Assembly (NCBI GenBank): GCA_000989525.1
Contig: LBON01000003.1
Location: 62,001 to 126,000, forward strand
Origin: a candidate division TM6 bacterium GW2011_GWF2_32_72
GTDB lineage: Bacteria > Babelota > Babeliae > Babelales > GWF2-32-72
Length of the DNA: 64,000 nt
Direction: 5' to 3'
The position numbers and the translations under genes were made by a program. Each line of letters starts with the position of its first letter. Position 1 is the first letter of the stretch. Below the pieces are notes generated by a model, which worked only from the letters and a program-made list of their open reading frames with translations, was not told the DNA's origin and searched no databases. This document shows, piece after piece, positions 9,561 through 20,318 of the stretch.

Positions 9561-10970
9561 CTAATCCAATACACGTCGTTTCAATTCATCTTTATTTTTA
9601 ATACCTTCTTCAATTTGTATTTCATATGCATGTTTAAGAATTTTTCCTAACTCAGGGCCAGGATGAATTTGATCAAGCAAATCACGCCCTTGCAAGACCG
9701 GTTCTTCTTTATTTTCAAAAACAAATGCCTGTTCTGCCGCTTTTATAAAATCATCTAACCCAACTATATTTGTTGATACAGGCAAAGGTTCACCTTTTTT
9801 TGGATTCCTACCCAAAGCATCTGCCACAAGTAATTTACAAAGAACTTTAATAGATGTTTCTGGTGATAAATTATTTGCCAACCGTTTATAAGCCGCTGAC
9901 TTTGCTTTTTGAGCAACTAATTGTGAAGGTTGCATATGATAAATAATTAATTTCAAAATTAAATCAATCAAGTCTCTTTTTGAAATAAATCGCTTAAGCA
10001 TTTTTTGTGCTATTTTGCCACCCTCTTGCGCATGGCCATAGCTGGAAACATGCCCATTCAATTTTTTTTGCGAAGTAGATATTTTACCAATATCATGCAA
10101 TAATGCCGCCCACATAATGCCTAGCTTTTCATTTTCAGATTCAAAAGCTAAACCCGCTGCCGCATCTAAAACTTGCATTGTATGTTCAAACACATCCCCT
10201 TCTGGGTGATATTTTGTCCCCTGATCTAAATTAATCAAAGCATAAATTTCTGGGAACAATTCTTGAAGTCGACCAATTTTTTTTAGCCATAAAAAAGCCA
10301 ATGAAGGCTTTGCTGATTTAAGAAAAAGTTTTTTTAATTCTTCTTCTATTCGTTCATTTGCTACCCCGTTTAAATTTATTTTTGAACAAATTTCATCTAA
10401 TTCTTTATCCGGATGCATTCCAAAACGTCCAACAAACTGCAAAACTCTATAAAATCTTAACGGATCTTCTTCAAATAATTTTTTATCTGTTGCCCGCAAA
10501 ATATTTTTATGCAAATCTTGTAAACCATAAAAAGGGTCTACTAATTCAAATGTTTTTAAATTTATACCCATAGAATTTATAGTAAGATCTCTTCTTCTAA
10601 AAGCATCTTCTATTCTCATATTTGAATCAATTTCAACGACAGGCTTTCTTCCCTTACTATCTTTTCTAGGAACAGACCAATCTATATCTAACAAACATAA
10701 CCGCAATACACCAAAACTTTTACCAACCAAATCAACTCGTCCAAATTTTTCTAATATTTTTTGTAATTTATCTAATTCCACCCCATGAACTTCAATATCT
10801 AAATCTTTAGCAGGCAACCCTAATAACAAATCACGAACAGCACCGCCAACCAAATAAACAGTTCCACCATGCTTAAAGATTTCTTCAACAACTTCTTTGA
10901 CTAATAAATGCTTTTTAAGTATCTGTTCTAAAGACTCTTGAATACTCAATGATATTTTTTTATATTCCAT
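9561..10970 (-). CDS. cca: CCA tRNA nucleotidyltransferase / poly(A) polymerase family with HD domain
   Basis: Class II nucleotidyltransferase that adds or repairs the tRNA 3' CCA end. The N-terminal catalytic head has VGGAVRDLLLG and KDLDIEVHG (metal-binding DxE pattern), then RRDLTINSM and an RFYRVLQFVGRFG-type RNA-binding segment. A C-terminal HD domain is present (LLHDIGK near residue 300). I start at MEYKKIS (10970); the longer open frame would overlap the divergent neighbour at 10999. CCA-adding versus poly(A) activity cannot be separated here, although the three tRNA genes in this window all encode CCA. Confidence 0.88.
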   Translation of the reverse strand: MEYKKISLSIQESLEQILKKHLLVKEVVEEIFKHGGTVYLVGGAVRDLLLGLPAKDLDIEVHGVELDKLQKILEKFGRVDLVGKSFGVLRLCLLDIDWSVPRKDSKGRKPVVEIDSNMRIEDAFRRRDLTINSMGINLKTFELVDPFYGLQDLHKNILRATDKKLFEEDPLRFYRVLQFVGRFGMHPDKELDEICSKINLNGVANERIEEELKKLFLKSAKPSLAFLWLKKIGRLQELFPEIYALINLDQGTKYHPEGDVFEHTMQVLDAAAGLAFESENEKLGIMWAALLHDIGKISTSQKKLNGHVSSYGHAQEGGKIAQKMLKRFISKRDLIDLILKLIIYHMQPSQLVAQKAKSAAYKRLANNLSPETSIKVLCKLLVADALGRNPKKGEPLPVSTNIVGLDDFIKAAEQAFVFENKEEPVLQGRDLLDQIHPGPELGKILKHAYEIQIEEGIKNKDELKRRVLD

Positions 10971-10998
10971 ACTCAATCTTTCAAAAAAAAGGAAAAAA

Positions 10999-11823
10999 AT
11001 GAAAGTCATATCTACAAAATATTTTTCTCTAGCTTTATTGTCTACAATACAATTTTATTCGCACATCAATGCCCTAGAAATGCGCTCTTGGTTACCATTT
11101 ACTGGCAGCCAAAAAACAGAAACTATTAATAAAGAAAGCCTCGTTGGTGAAAATGCAATTGTAGAAATTGAAAATATCAATGGTCCCATAAATGTTAAAT
11201 CATGGAACAAACCCAAAATAGTTATTGAAGCTATAAAAAAAGGACCAGAAGAAAATTTTGACGACGTAGAAGTTATATGCACATTCAAAAAAGATAATGC
11301 TTACATAAAAACAAAAAAAACAACTGATAAAACCAAAATAATTGTTGAATACAATTTAATGGTTCCAACTAAAACAAATTTTAGAATAATATCTTCAGAA
11401 AACGGACCAATTAAAATTCAACAAGTAGAAGGCATAATTAACGCAAACACACAAAATGGAAACATAGAAATACTTGATGCAAAAAATACTGTGCTTGCCC
11501 AAAGCAAAAAAGGAAATATAAAAATAAAAACAAACAAACTTATCAAGTCCGAACAACTATTAGCAGAAACAAACTATGGAAACATAAATGTTGAACTACC
11601 TGCAAAAATTAATGCTGACCTTGTCGCTAAAACAATGTATGGAACCATAACATCAGATCATTTAGTAAAATTAAAACCAGAACCAATGAAAATAAATAAT
11701 CCTTCATGGAGTTTATTCAAAAAAAATGTTCAAGGTGAAATTGGAACAGGTGGATCAAAAGTAACTATGTACACAGGTAATGGTCATATAAAAATCACTC
11801 AACCATTTACAAAGAAAAAATAA
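10999..11823 (+). CDS. Exported DUF4097-like beta-strand protein
   Basis: 274-residue protein with a signal peptide and a body of repeating short beta-strand units (GPINVKSW, NGPIKIQQVEG, NGNIEILDA, KGNIKIKT, YGNINVELP, YGTITSD). This right-handed beta-helix-like pattern is characteristic of DUF4097/adhesin-like proteins, whose function is not well defined. An AAGGAAAAAA stretch precedes the ATG, and a strong terminator follows. Divergent from the cca-like gene with only a few tens of bases between starts. Confidence 0.72.
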   Translation: MKVISTKYFSLALLSTIQFYSHINALEMRSWLPFTGSQKTETINKESLVGENAIVEIENINGPINVKSWNKPKIVIEAIKKGPEENFDDVEVICTFKKDNAYIKTKKTTDKTKIIVEYNLMVPTKTNFRIISSENGPIKIQQVEGIINANTQNGNIEILDAKNTVLAQSKKGNIKIKTNKLIKSEQLLAETNYGNINVELPAKINADLVAKTMYGTITSDHLVKLKPEPMKINNPSWSLFKKNVQGEIGTGGSKVTMYTGNGHIKITQPFTKKK

Positions 11824-11840
11824 TTTAAAAAATAATGCAT

Positions 11841-11874
11841 AAATAAAGGCGATCAATTTTAATCGCCTTTATTT
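11841..11874. terminator. Bidirectional terminator
   Basis: Near-perfect stem AAATAAAGGCGAT/ATCGCCTTTATTT, between the DUF4097-like gene and the convergent tRNA-Ala gene; A and T flanks allow it to work for both strands. Confidence 0.8.
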
Positions 11875-11925
11875 TAATCTCACCTAAATCTAAAGTCCAA
11901 ATTCTTCAAATTTATATTCACAATT

Positions 11926-12001
11926 TGGTGGAGCTAACCGGGGTCGAACCGGTGGCCTCATGAATGCCATCCATGCGCTCTACCAACTGAGCTATAGCCC
12001 C
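11926..12001 (-). tRNA. tRNA-Ala (GGC)
   Basis: 76-base cloverleaf on the minus strand: acceptor GGGGCTA/TAGCTCC, D-arm GCTCAGTTGGTAGAGC, anticodon loop ATGGCAT giving GGC, T-arm with GGTTCGACC, and encoded CCA. Confidence 0.96.
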
Positions 12002-12094
12002 AAAATATTTTTTTCTGGATAATAATTTGCATTTTAAGCTATATTAGATGAAATATCAATTATATTTATAACCATTTTTTATCAAAGGACCTCC

Positions 12095-13852
12095 ATGATA
12101 AAACGCCAAAAACTTTCTTCTCTAAAACTAATTTATCTTAGTTTGCTTGTTTGTTGCACACCCTCAATTCTTAATTCACAAATAAATATACAAACTAAGC
12201 AACTTGATTCAAATGTCACAGACATAACAGTTTTTTTTAAACTTGAAAAAGATCAAAATGTTTATCATGATTTTTTAAAATTTTCTTCCGATAATCCTTA
12301 TGTAAAAATTTCCGATTGGAAAACTTCAACACCACCAAAAGAACAATTCGATACTAGCTTTAAAGCCACAAAAAAAATATTTGATTCTAATTTTTCTATA
12401 AACTTACAGGCAACAAGAATAGATAACAGTGTGTCAACTAGCAATATTCATTTAAGTTATTACCTCAACACTGAAAAATCCTTTAAAGAAAAAATTATTA
12501 CACTTTCATTTAATTCAAACAACCAATCAAATGAAATTTCAGGCGATATAGAAATTCAAAAGACATCTGCCAGTTCTGAAAATAAACAAGATGAAAACAA
12601 AGAAATTACATGGGGTGATAAAATTTCTGGTTGGATGAAAAATGCAAATTCTCTCTGGCTACAAATTTTACTTGCGCTACTTCTTGGTTTTTTACTCAGT
12701 TTAACACCATGTGTTTATCCTATGATTCCAATTACAGTTGGTATATTACAAACTCAATCAAGCAAATCCATTTTTAAAAATCTAATAATGGCTCTTGCCT
12801 ATGCAATTGGGCTTTCAACAACATTTTCTATTCTTGGATTACTTGCTGCATTTTCTGGACAAATTTTTGGAAAAATACTTATTAACCCTATATTCGTCAT
12901 AGTTTTAGTTATTGTTCTTGGCTATCTAGGTCTTTCTATGTATGGATTCTTTGATCTTTATATTCCATCATTTTTAAGAAATAGTAATGGAGTTAAATCT
13001 GGCAGTGGTGCCATTACATCTGCTTTTATCTTTGGGATGTTAAGCGGGTCTGTTGCATCTCCATGTCTTTCTCCAGGGCTTGCACTTCTTTTAACCATCG
13101 TTGCAACAATTGGAAGTAAATTTATAGGTTTTGCTTTATTATTTGCATTTGGTTTTGGACTAAGCATACCTCTAATTATTGTAGGCACTTTCTCAAGTTC
13201 AATGAATGCACTGCCTCAATCTGGAATGTGGATGATAGAAGTCAAAAAAATATTCGGTATTTTACTGCTGTTAATGTGTTTCTATTATCTTAACAATATA
13301 CTCCCATATCACATTATTCTTTGGTTATTAACAGGATTCTTTGCAGTATTTGGCATCTTATACTTCCGTAGCATTGCGCCATATGATTCAAAACTAATAA
13401 AAACTGTCAAAAACTTACTAGGACTTGCATTCATTGCGTCCGCTGTCTGGTTTGGAGTTAAAGGATACACAGAAACGTTCTTAGTAATTCCAGAAAATAC
13501 CAAAAATATTTGGCTTAATAATTATGATGACGCTTTAAACTTAGCTAAAGAACAAAACAAAAAGCTTCTTCTCGATTTTTGGTTCAAAGCTTGTGCAACG
13601 TGCAAAAATATAGATAAAAACAAAATACATCAACAAGATGTTTTAAAGACAATAGAAACAAATTTTATACCTGTAAAAATTGATATTTTCAATTCAGAAA
13701 ACGACCACATACGTAAACAATTTAATGTTAAAGGCGCACCAACATTTATAATATTAGACCCACAAACAGAAAATGAAATTATAAGGGTTGGTGATGATTT
13801 TGGCAAAATGACAATTCCGGAAATTATTAAATTCTTGGAAACTAATAAATAA
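12095..13852 (+). CDS. dsbD: Thiol:disulfide interchange protein DsbD
   Basis: Carries electrons from cytoplasmic thioredoxin across the inner membrane to periplasmic disulfide isomerases. Three parts are visible: an exported N-terminal beta-rich domain (about 25-180), a multi-spanning domain with the paired redox cysteines in TPCVYPM and ASPCLSPG, and a C-terminal thioredoxin-like domain with CATC near residue 498. 585 residues matches the full-length DsbD class. The Shine-Dalgarno AAGGACCTCC is strong. A terminator follows. Confidence 0.93.
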   Translation: MIKRQKLSSLKLIYLSLLVCCTPSILNSQINIQTKQLDSNVTDITVFFKLEKDQNVYHDFLKFSSDNPYVKISDWKTSTPPKEQFDTSFKATKKIFDSNFSINLQATRIDNSVSTSNIHLSYYLNTEKSFKEKIITLSFNSNNQSNEISGDIEIQKTSASSENKQDENKEITWGDKISGWMKNANSLWLQILLALLLGFLLSLTPCVYPMIPITVGILQTQSSKSIFKNLIMALAYAIGLSTTFSILGLLAAFSGQIFGKILINPIFVIVLVIVLGYLGLSMYGFFDLYIPSFLRNSNGVKSGSGAITSAFIFGMLSGSVASPCLSPGLALLLTIVATIGSKFIGFALLFAFGFGLSIPLIIVGTFSSSMNALPQSGMWMIEVKKIFGILLLLMCFYYLNNILPYHIILWLLTGFFAVFGILYFRSIAPYDSKLIKTVKNLLGLAFIASAVWFGVKGYTETFLVIPENTKNIWLNNYDDALNLAKEQNKKLLLDFWFKACATCKNIDKNKIHQQDVLKTIETNFIPVKIDIFNSENDHIRKQFNVKGAPTFIILDPQTENEIIRVGDDFGKMTIPEIIKFLETNK

Positions 13853-13879
13853 ATCTTCAAAACTACTTGTCTATCAATA

Positions 13880-13907
13880 AAAAAGCCCCGTTTAAACGAG
13901 GCTTTTT
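13880..13907. terminator. Terminator between dsbD and the convergent giant gene
   Basis: Stem AAAAGCC/GGCTTTT with an inner CG/CG pair around TTTAAA, followed by a T run. Flanking A and T runs suggest it serves both convergent genes. Confidence 0.75.
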
Positions 13908-13943
13908 TATTATTTAAACAATCAAACAATTTGTAATTTTAAA

Positions 13944-16900
13944 CTATTCTTCAATTGTTACTTCTACTCGAACTTTATTTTTTTCAAAGGCTTCGGAGAA
14001 TCCTGTTAATAAATTATTTATGTTTTTATTCAAGTCTTTTAATTTATTAATTGCTTCATCAAATGTTTTTTGTGAAAATTCATGGATCATTTCTTTATCT
14101 CTTGTAATTGCTGCTGTTAATTTATCCGATACCTCTATGGCTTTATCAGTAATATCCTTTTTTACCTGTACTAATTTAATAGCTGGCTCTTTTAAAATAC
14201 CATAAATTTGAGAAGCTACTTCTTTTGCCAATGAATCTAAATTTTCCTTAATATTTGCTGTTACAACTAAAGGATATTTATTATCCAAAACAGTTGTATT
14301 AATTGTAAACGTAGGTTTTTTTCCAGATAATTCATCATTAAAAGAAAAATTAAAATTTACAGAATTGATATTAAAAATATCTGCAAGATTATAAGAAACA
14401 GGCAATGCCTTCATATCTAATTTATTCAATGCCAATCTTGTTTTAGAAGTTAATTCATTCACAAAGTCAGAATTAAAAATACCATTCATCAAAATATCCG
14501 CTTTTCCACCTATTGTTTTTCCTATTACGTCTAAATCAACTTGATACAATCCAAATAAATTAAACACACCTTTAAATAAAAGTTCATTGTTCATAACTCG
14601 AACTTCACCATCAGCACTACAATCAAATGGTTTTATAAAAATACGACCCGTATAAACAATTCCCTGTTTATCAAGATTAAGATTTATAGCTTCTGCAGGA
14701 CCATCATCTGATGTTCCATATTTACCATCAACACCAGCTCCATCTATTATTAACTGCCCCTTAAATTTATCTGATATTATTGCACCCAAATCTAATGTTG
14801 ATACAAACCGCTCTCCAGAAATACCATTCATACTTACTACAACATTAGAACCTGCACGTTTACCTAACATTTCTAAAGTACATTTAATGGCTAAACCTCT
14901 TTCAAACCAAATCTCTCCAATTTGAACATTATCCATGGCGTAACGTAATTCAGGATCAATAATTTCTAGATCTGGTAAGGATTGAATCCACTTTGTTGCT
15001 AAATCTCCTTTAGATTTAACATCATTTGCAAAAGCTGCTACGCCGTTTAAAACATCCTCAAATTTAGGTAAATTTGGGCTCTTGCTAAAATTAGAATTAA
15101 TCATATCTGATAAAATAGATGACGGATCTTTAACATCTTGTTTTATTGCAAATTTTTGTGCATTTGAAAGTTCTTTAATTAAAGGACCATTCAATCGAGC
15201 ACTTTCTTGAGGCAAAGGTATTATTTGCGTTAAAAACTTAAATCCTTTTTGCAAAACTGAAGTTAAATCTAAAAGAATATCCGCAAAACGATTTATATCT
15301 TTTTTACCCATACTACCAATTTCTTTTATATCAAACATTATATTTTGAGCTTCCTTTGTCAGACTAACAGCACAAACACAATGTTTTTTAATAGGGTCGT
15401 TCAACTTGCCAATTTCAACATCAAAGGTAAAACCTCCTCCTACGGGATATGTTGGAGCAGCACCCGAACTAGCAGTTCCAGATGTACCTGCTGATCCACC
15501 GGACGTAAAAAAATCCCCAACAAGTTCACCAACCACTCCTGCTATAAATTTTATTGGCACATCCCAACTAAGTTCGCCAGCTACATTTCCAAATCGAAGA
15601 TATTCAAATCCAAATGGATTGTTCCAAATACCCTGCATAGTCAGAGACGCTTCAACAAGCATTTGCGAAGGCCGGAACTCAAGTCTACCAGAAAACAAAA
15701 GTGGTTCTATTTGGTCTTCAGGTCTCATTAATACACTAATAATAGCTGCAAGAGACGGCGTCAGCGAAACCTCAAATTTCATTGGCCCAGGAGCAATACT
15801 TATACCAGGCAATTGGTATTTCAATATTCCATTTTCAAGTGATAACATTAAGCGCCAATCTGCAGGTGTAATTCCAAATGTCATAAAAAATCCGGCCTCT
15901 GAACTTGGATTCATAACAAGATTATCTAAACCAAAGACTTTGTTATTTTTAATTTCTCCATCTATTTTTAATCTTCCAAAAACAATCAAGCCTGATGACA
16001 TCTCTTGAGGATATCCATCTTCTGTCTTAAACGGGGTAAGGCCTAAAGATCGACTCATATTATAACTATAAGGAATTGTCGAAACTAACAATCCAATTGC
16101 AGGACACTTTAGAGCCTTTAATAATGGACCTTCAACCATTTTTGCAAACACAAGATCAGATAATCCTGGAACAGTCTTTTTAATTGGTTCTTTAAACAAC
16201 TTAATAACATCACTTATTGCAAATTTTGTTGCATCAAGACTGGACTGAACAATAACACCAGTTTGACCTAAATCATTGGTAATAATAAAAAAAGACAATC
16301 GTTGTTCTATTTCATAAAGGTCTGCCAAACCTGAAACAAATAATAATTTTTCTGTTGCACCAAGAGACACCCCAAATGAAATTTCTTTTAATTTAACATT
16401 CTTAAACTCAGCTGGAACTTGCGATTTTAAATTTTTTAAATCAGGAATCACATCAAATGGATTAACATTTTTTAAATCTGTTAGTCCTTCATATTCTATA
16501 TAAAAACCTTGTTCTATATTCCCAATACCACCAGAACGTAATTTTCCACCTTTTATAAAAGTAAAACGAGAAAGAACATCCTGTCCTTTAAGCATGGATT
16601 TTCCAAAAATATTAAATGCTAAATTATTAGGATCGACTGAAACAAACTCTAGATACACATCAGACATTTTAATGTTATAAAATGATAAATCTTTTTTAAA
16701 TCTAAGTCGTTCAGTGAATTTTTTATTCGCGTATTCAAATTCAACCAAAGCATCAAAGCGGCCAAGTTTTTTACCCGCAATTTCAATATCAGATACAACA
16801 GGTATATTAACTGATGTATTAGCTTTCAACATAAATGAAAAACGATCTCGCATAGATATTTTAGGGTCCATTTGAGCTACAAGCTGCAAACTTGGGGATT

Positions 16901-19900
16901 TTATTTCCCCAATATTTTGAGGTAATTTAAAACTATTTTTAAGCCTTGCATCAAGAATTAATTCTTTATTCAAATCAAAATCAATAGTTGTATCAAGACC
17001 GATTAATTTTTCTCCAATCATTGGAATATCAAATGAAGAAAAATCAAAACTACCACGCATAAATACAGATGGTTTTTCTGGAACTGACGGATTAAAATTT
17101 TTAATCATTAATAAAACATTATTCCCGGTAATCTTATCAAATTCAGAAGGAATATCTGGCAATAACGTAGAGAGTTTCAATTTATCAATTGTTCCATAAA
17201 GACTAATACCCTGTGTTAATGGAACCTGCATATTTAATTCTTTAATTTCTTGAGTAAAATTATTCAAATTAATTATAATTCCAGCATTTTTAAGAGTTAT
17301 ATTATCAAAAACTGTACCCTTCAACTGCGGAACGCTTTGTGACAACCTCCACTTATCTGAAAAATTAGCCGTTAAAATAACATTTTCTATCTTTTTGTTA
17401 ACCATAATAAAGCGTAATGAACAACTCATTGGTGTATTTAAAAGATTTATATCACCCATCAACTCAAAATCAAATGATGCAGGCATTATTTTTTTATTTT
17501 TAATTGCATCCAGAATATTTGCCTGAGCTCTAAATCTCATTTTAGAAAAGCTTACATTTTGTAAAGCTGAAATATCCTTCAAGCCAGGAAGCATGCTAAA
17601 TGGTGACAAATTTAATGGTTTTACGATGTCTACTTCGATCATTTCACCATCACCAATTTGCGAGCTTAAATCTAATTCAACATCTTTATTAATCAAAGGA
17701 ATTGTAAAATTTATTTTTGTGTCACCAGATATTTGAAATGTTTTATTTTTTAAATCACCGGTAATTGAAAATTCGGCCAAACCAATTTTTGTTGTTAAAT
17801 TAAAACCACCGGTACTAAAATACTCTAAAGAAACACCTAACTTAGTAAGATCAGTCGATGGCAATCCCAATAAGGAAGCTATATCAGAAAGATCTGCCAT
17901 ACCATTAATTTTAAATGACGGCAAACCCTTTTTTAAAGATTGAAGTGATGGTAAATCATTAATTGTCAAACCACATTTTATAAATTTAATAGCATTAAGC
18001 GGTGTAGCTGCCAACTCAGGGAACAGCTCGCCAAAACTAATTTTTGAAAGTTCACCCTTAAAATTAAATCCTTTTGTCATATTTCCAAAATCTGGAACAT
18101 TCGGTAAATCAATTGAAGTAATACCCAATTGCAACACATTAAAATTTATACGACCAAGTGGAGTATTTTTTAAAATTGGAACAGCAACACCAAAATTAAA
18201 TTTAGGATTTGGTGTATTTAACCCATAATTTGGCTTAAAAGCGCCAACAAAACCAAATTCTTTTTTACCCGTTGGTAAGGAGATAGCTTTCATAAAACCT
18301 TGAACCGGTATATTAAATGGATCTGGTATCAAAATCAAACCACCAAGCTCCAATGAAAGCGCAGGAAGCTTTGCAGGTTGAATAGAAGGAATAATTTCAG
18401 AAGCTACTTTTAGTTGAGAAAGTTTTAACTCTTGTAAAATTGGTAAAGCAAGTTTTTCAAATGGAAAAATAAATTCAGGTTGCGTTATTGCACCAGCCAA
18501 TAAAAATATATTATTTTTTAATTGTGCATCCAAATTAACTGCAACTTTTTTATTCAAAACTGGAATATCTATAGCTACAATACCGCCCAATTTTATATCA
18601 AAAATCTTTGTTGAAGGTGTCGCATTAATCAAAATTCGGGGCATAGTTATTTCACCAATTGAATCGATAGTAATTTTTTCGCCCAAACTAACGGCTATAT
18701 TAAGGGTTCCTTCTGGATTAAAATCTAAAATTAATGGTAAATCTGTAAGGCTTTGAGTTGGAATATTTGGCAACCCAAGTTTTGATAAATCAATTCTCCC
18801 ATTAATGGTAAAAGAAGGCATCTGAGGTTTCTTCAAATCTTCCAATGAAGGTACTTGTAAAGTCAAAAGAATATTTTTCATAATAACATTATCTAAAACG
18901 GTACCCCGAAATGCAGGAAACAAGGTTCCTATTTTTAATTCTTGCAGTTTGCCTCCAAAATTAAAGCCCTTAATAACCTTTATATTAAAATTTTTAAAAT
19001 TAAATTCGGCATCATAATTCGATATAATTAAATCTAAATCTGAAAAAATCAAATTAGCCAAAGGAATTTGTTTTAATTCAGGGAATATGTCCGCCAGTGT
19101 AAAATCTTTAGGCATAGAAACTAAACCTAAAAAATCTGGCTTACCATCAGGTTTTAAAATTGATCTAATTTCTGCAAAAGTTTTTAATTTAAATGGAGCT
19201 GGTAAATTTACATCTCCTCCAAATGCAATCGTACTTATGGGCTTTAAACCTGGCGCCTTTGGTTTTTCAAAATTTGTTTTTATTCGTAAATTAGAAAACT
19301 CAAGATCTTTGATTAATGGAAAATTTGTTTTTCCAAGAGGTTTAATTTTTAACGGATCAATAATATTACCAGAAACATTAATGCCATCTTGAACAAATTT
19401 TGAATTTAATTGAATTTTAGCAAGACCTAAATGAGGAACTTCCATATTAGCAAGCCCTCCCAATCTTAAATCACTAGAAATGATCTTAAATTTACCATCA
19501 GCTAAACTAAATTTAGCATCCAATATTAATTTTGGATCTGAAATATTTCCTATTGAAGCAATATTTATTCCATTTGGAATCGAAGCCTGTAAGTTAAAAT
19601 TTAATTCATATATTGATGCAATAAACGCTACATTGCTTAGATCAACTTTTATTGAAGAAGGTTTAACTGAAGATAAATCAACCTGCCCTTTAAATTCAGT
19701 TTTTATTTTTTGAATATCCGACTGATTAAAATTTTGCACAAGAAACGATGGCTTTACAAAGTTGATTTCCCCAAATAGTGTATCCGCAAACGCTGGCACC
19801 AAATATTTCAAAAGAAGAGAATCTAAACTAAAAGAAAGAGACAAAATATCTTCATTTTGAATATTTTGTTTATTAATAAGTATTGATACATTTTTATTTA

Positions 19901-20318
19901 ATATCATTGTTTCACATTTTAAGTTGATCAAAAATTGCTTGTCTTTTAAGGTCGAAATAACCAACTGCAAAGAATTAGTATTTATAGAATAGTTAGGCCA
20001 AATGTTAATTTTTAAATCTTGTGCAAATTTAAGATTAAAAGATATTTTTTCTGGTGTAATTTCATCAGATTCAATATTTGCAACTTTATCTAAAAAAAGA
20101 ACGGTTCCCGTAATAAATTTCTTTTTTCTTTGTTGTGTAGCTAACAAATTTTCAACCCTTAATGGGCCAAGATCAAATTCTTTTTTATTGTTTATCAAAA
20201 TCGGTTGATTATTAAATTTCACCACACCAAAAAAAGGAAGTTCCATTGAAGATGAAAATATCGAATTTGCAAAAAAACAAACACTAAATATAATAATTCT
20301 TGTTTTAATAATATTCAT
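13944..20318 (-). CDS. Giant exported repeat protein (2124 residues), function unknown
   Basis: Largest gene in the window. It has a signal peptide (first ~22 residues), then an almost entirely beta-predicted body. A degenerate unit recurs with a core like FPELxxTPLxxIxFxxxxLxI: LFPELKQIPLANL near 410, LFPAFRGTVLDNV near 465, LFPELAATPLNAI near 765, VPQLKGTVFDNIT near 995, LLPDIPSEFDKI near 1050, VIPDLKNLK near 1290. A Gly/Ser/Ala-rich linker lies near 1605-1630, an Asp/Gly-rich loop (DGKYGTSDDG) resembling a calcium site near 1860, and the C-terminal ~85 residues look helical/coiled. I do not recognise the family. An elongated periplasmic or surface structure, possibly a repeating beta-groove lipid-transfer scaffold, is inference only. 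Single gene, convergent with dsbD. Confidence 0.85.
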   Translation of the reverse strand: MNIIKTRIIIFSVCFFANSIFSSSMELPFFGVVKFNNQPILINNKKEFDLGPLRVENLLATQQRKKKFITGTVLFLDKVANIESDEITPEKISFNLKFAQDLKINIWPNYSINTNSLQLVISTLKDKQFLINLKCETMILNKNVSILINKQNIQNEDILSLSFSLDSLLLKYLVPAFADTLFGEINFVKPSFLVQNFNQSDIQKIKTEFKGQVDLSSVKPSSIKVDLSNVAFIASIYELNFNLQASIPNGINIASIGNISDPKLILDAKFSLADGKFKIISSDLRLGGLANMEVPHLGLAKIQLNSKFVQDGINVSGNIIDPLKIKPLGKTNFPLIKDLEFSNLRIKTNFEKPKAPGLKPISTIAFGGDVNLPAPFKLKTFAEIRSILKPDGKPDFLGLVSMPKDFTLADIFPELKQIPLANLIFSDLDLIISNYDAEFNFKNFNIKVIKGFNFGGKLQELKIGTLFPAFRGTVLDNVIMKNILLTLQVPSLEDLKKPQMPSFTINGRIDLSKLGLPNIPTQSLTDLPLILDFNPEGTLNIAVSLGEKITIDSIGEITMPRILINATPSTKIFDIKLGGIVAIDIPVLNKKVAVNLDAQLKNNIFLLAGAITQPEFIFPFEKLALPILQELKLSQLKVASEIIPSIQPAKLPALSLELGGLILIPDPFNIPVQGFMKAISLPTGKKEFGFVGAFKPNYGLNTPNPKFNFGVAVPILKNTPLGRINFNVLQLGITSIDLPNVPDFGNMTKGFNFKGELSKISFGELFPELAATPLNAIKFIKCGLTINDLPSLQSLKKGLPSFKINGMADLSDIASLLGLPSTDLTKLGVSLEYFSTGGFNLTTKIGLAEFSITGDLKNKTFQISGDTKINFTIPLINKDVELDLSSQIGDGEMIEVDIVKPLNLSPFSMLPGLKDISALQNVSFSKMRFRAQANILDAIKNKKIMPASFDFELMGDINLLNTPMSCSLRFIMVNKKIENVILTANFSDKWRLSQSVPQLKGTVFDNITLKNAGIIINLNNFTQEIKELNMQVPLTQGISLYGTIDKLKLSTLLPDIPSEFDKITGNNVLLMIKNFNPSVPEKPSVFMRGSFDFSSFDIPMIGEKLIGLDTTIDFDLNKELILDARLKNSFKLPQNIGEIKSPSLQLVAQMDPKISMRDRFSFMLKANTSVNIPVVSDIEIAGKKLGRFDALVEFEYANKKFTERLRFKKDLSFYNIKMSDVYLEFVSVDPNNLAFNIFGKSMLKGQDVLSRFTFIKGGKLRSGGIGNIEQGFYIEYEGLTDLKNVNPFDVIPDLKNLKSQVPAEFKNVKLKEISFGVSLGATEKLLFVSGLADLYEIEQRLSFFIITNDLGQTGVIVQSSLDATKFAISDVIKLFKEPIKKTVPGLSDLVFAKMVEGPLLKALKCPAIGLLVSTIPYSYNMSRSLGLTPFKTEDGYPQEMSSGLIVFGRLKIDGEIKNNKVFGLDNLVMNPSSEAGFFMTFGITPADWRLMLSLENGILKYQLPGISIAPGPMKFEVSLTPSLAAIISVLMRPEDQIEPLLFSGRLEFRPSQMLVEASLTMQGIWNNPFGFEYLRFGNVAGELSWDVPIKFIAGVVGELVGDFFTSGGSAGTSGTASSGAAPTYPVGGGFTFDVEIGKLNDPIKKHCVCAVSLTKEAQNIMFDIKEIGSMGKKDINRFADILLDLTSVLQKGFKFLTQIIPLPQESARLNGPLIKELSNAQKFAIKQDVKDPSSILSDMINSNFSKSPNLPKFEDVLNGVAAFANDVKSKGDLATKWIQSLPDLEIIDPELRYAMDNVQIGEIWFERGLAIKCTLEMLGKRAGSNVVVSMNGISGERFVSTLDLGAIISDKFKGQLIIDGAGVDGKYGTSDDGPAEAINLNLDKQGIVYTGRIFIKPFDCSADGEVRVMNNELLFKGVFNLFGLYQVDLDVIGKTIGGKADILMNGIFNSDFVNELTSKTRLALNKLDMKALPVSYNLADIFNINSVNFNFSFNDELSGKKPTFTINTTVLDNKYPLVVTANIKENLDSLAKEVASQIYGILKEPAIKLVQVKKDITDKAIEVSDKLTAAITRDKEMIHEFSQKTFDEAINKLKDLNKNINNLLTGFSEAFEKNKVRVEVTIEE

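Noticed and set aside
15406-16008. 200-codon plus-strand frame inside the giant gene
   Set aside because: Pro/Ser-rich shadow of the opposite coding strand, with no ribosome site, inside a continuous 2124-codon gene.
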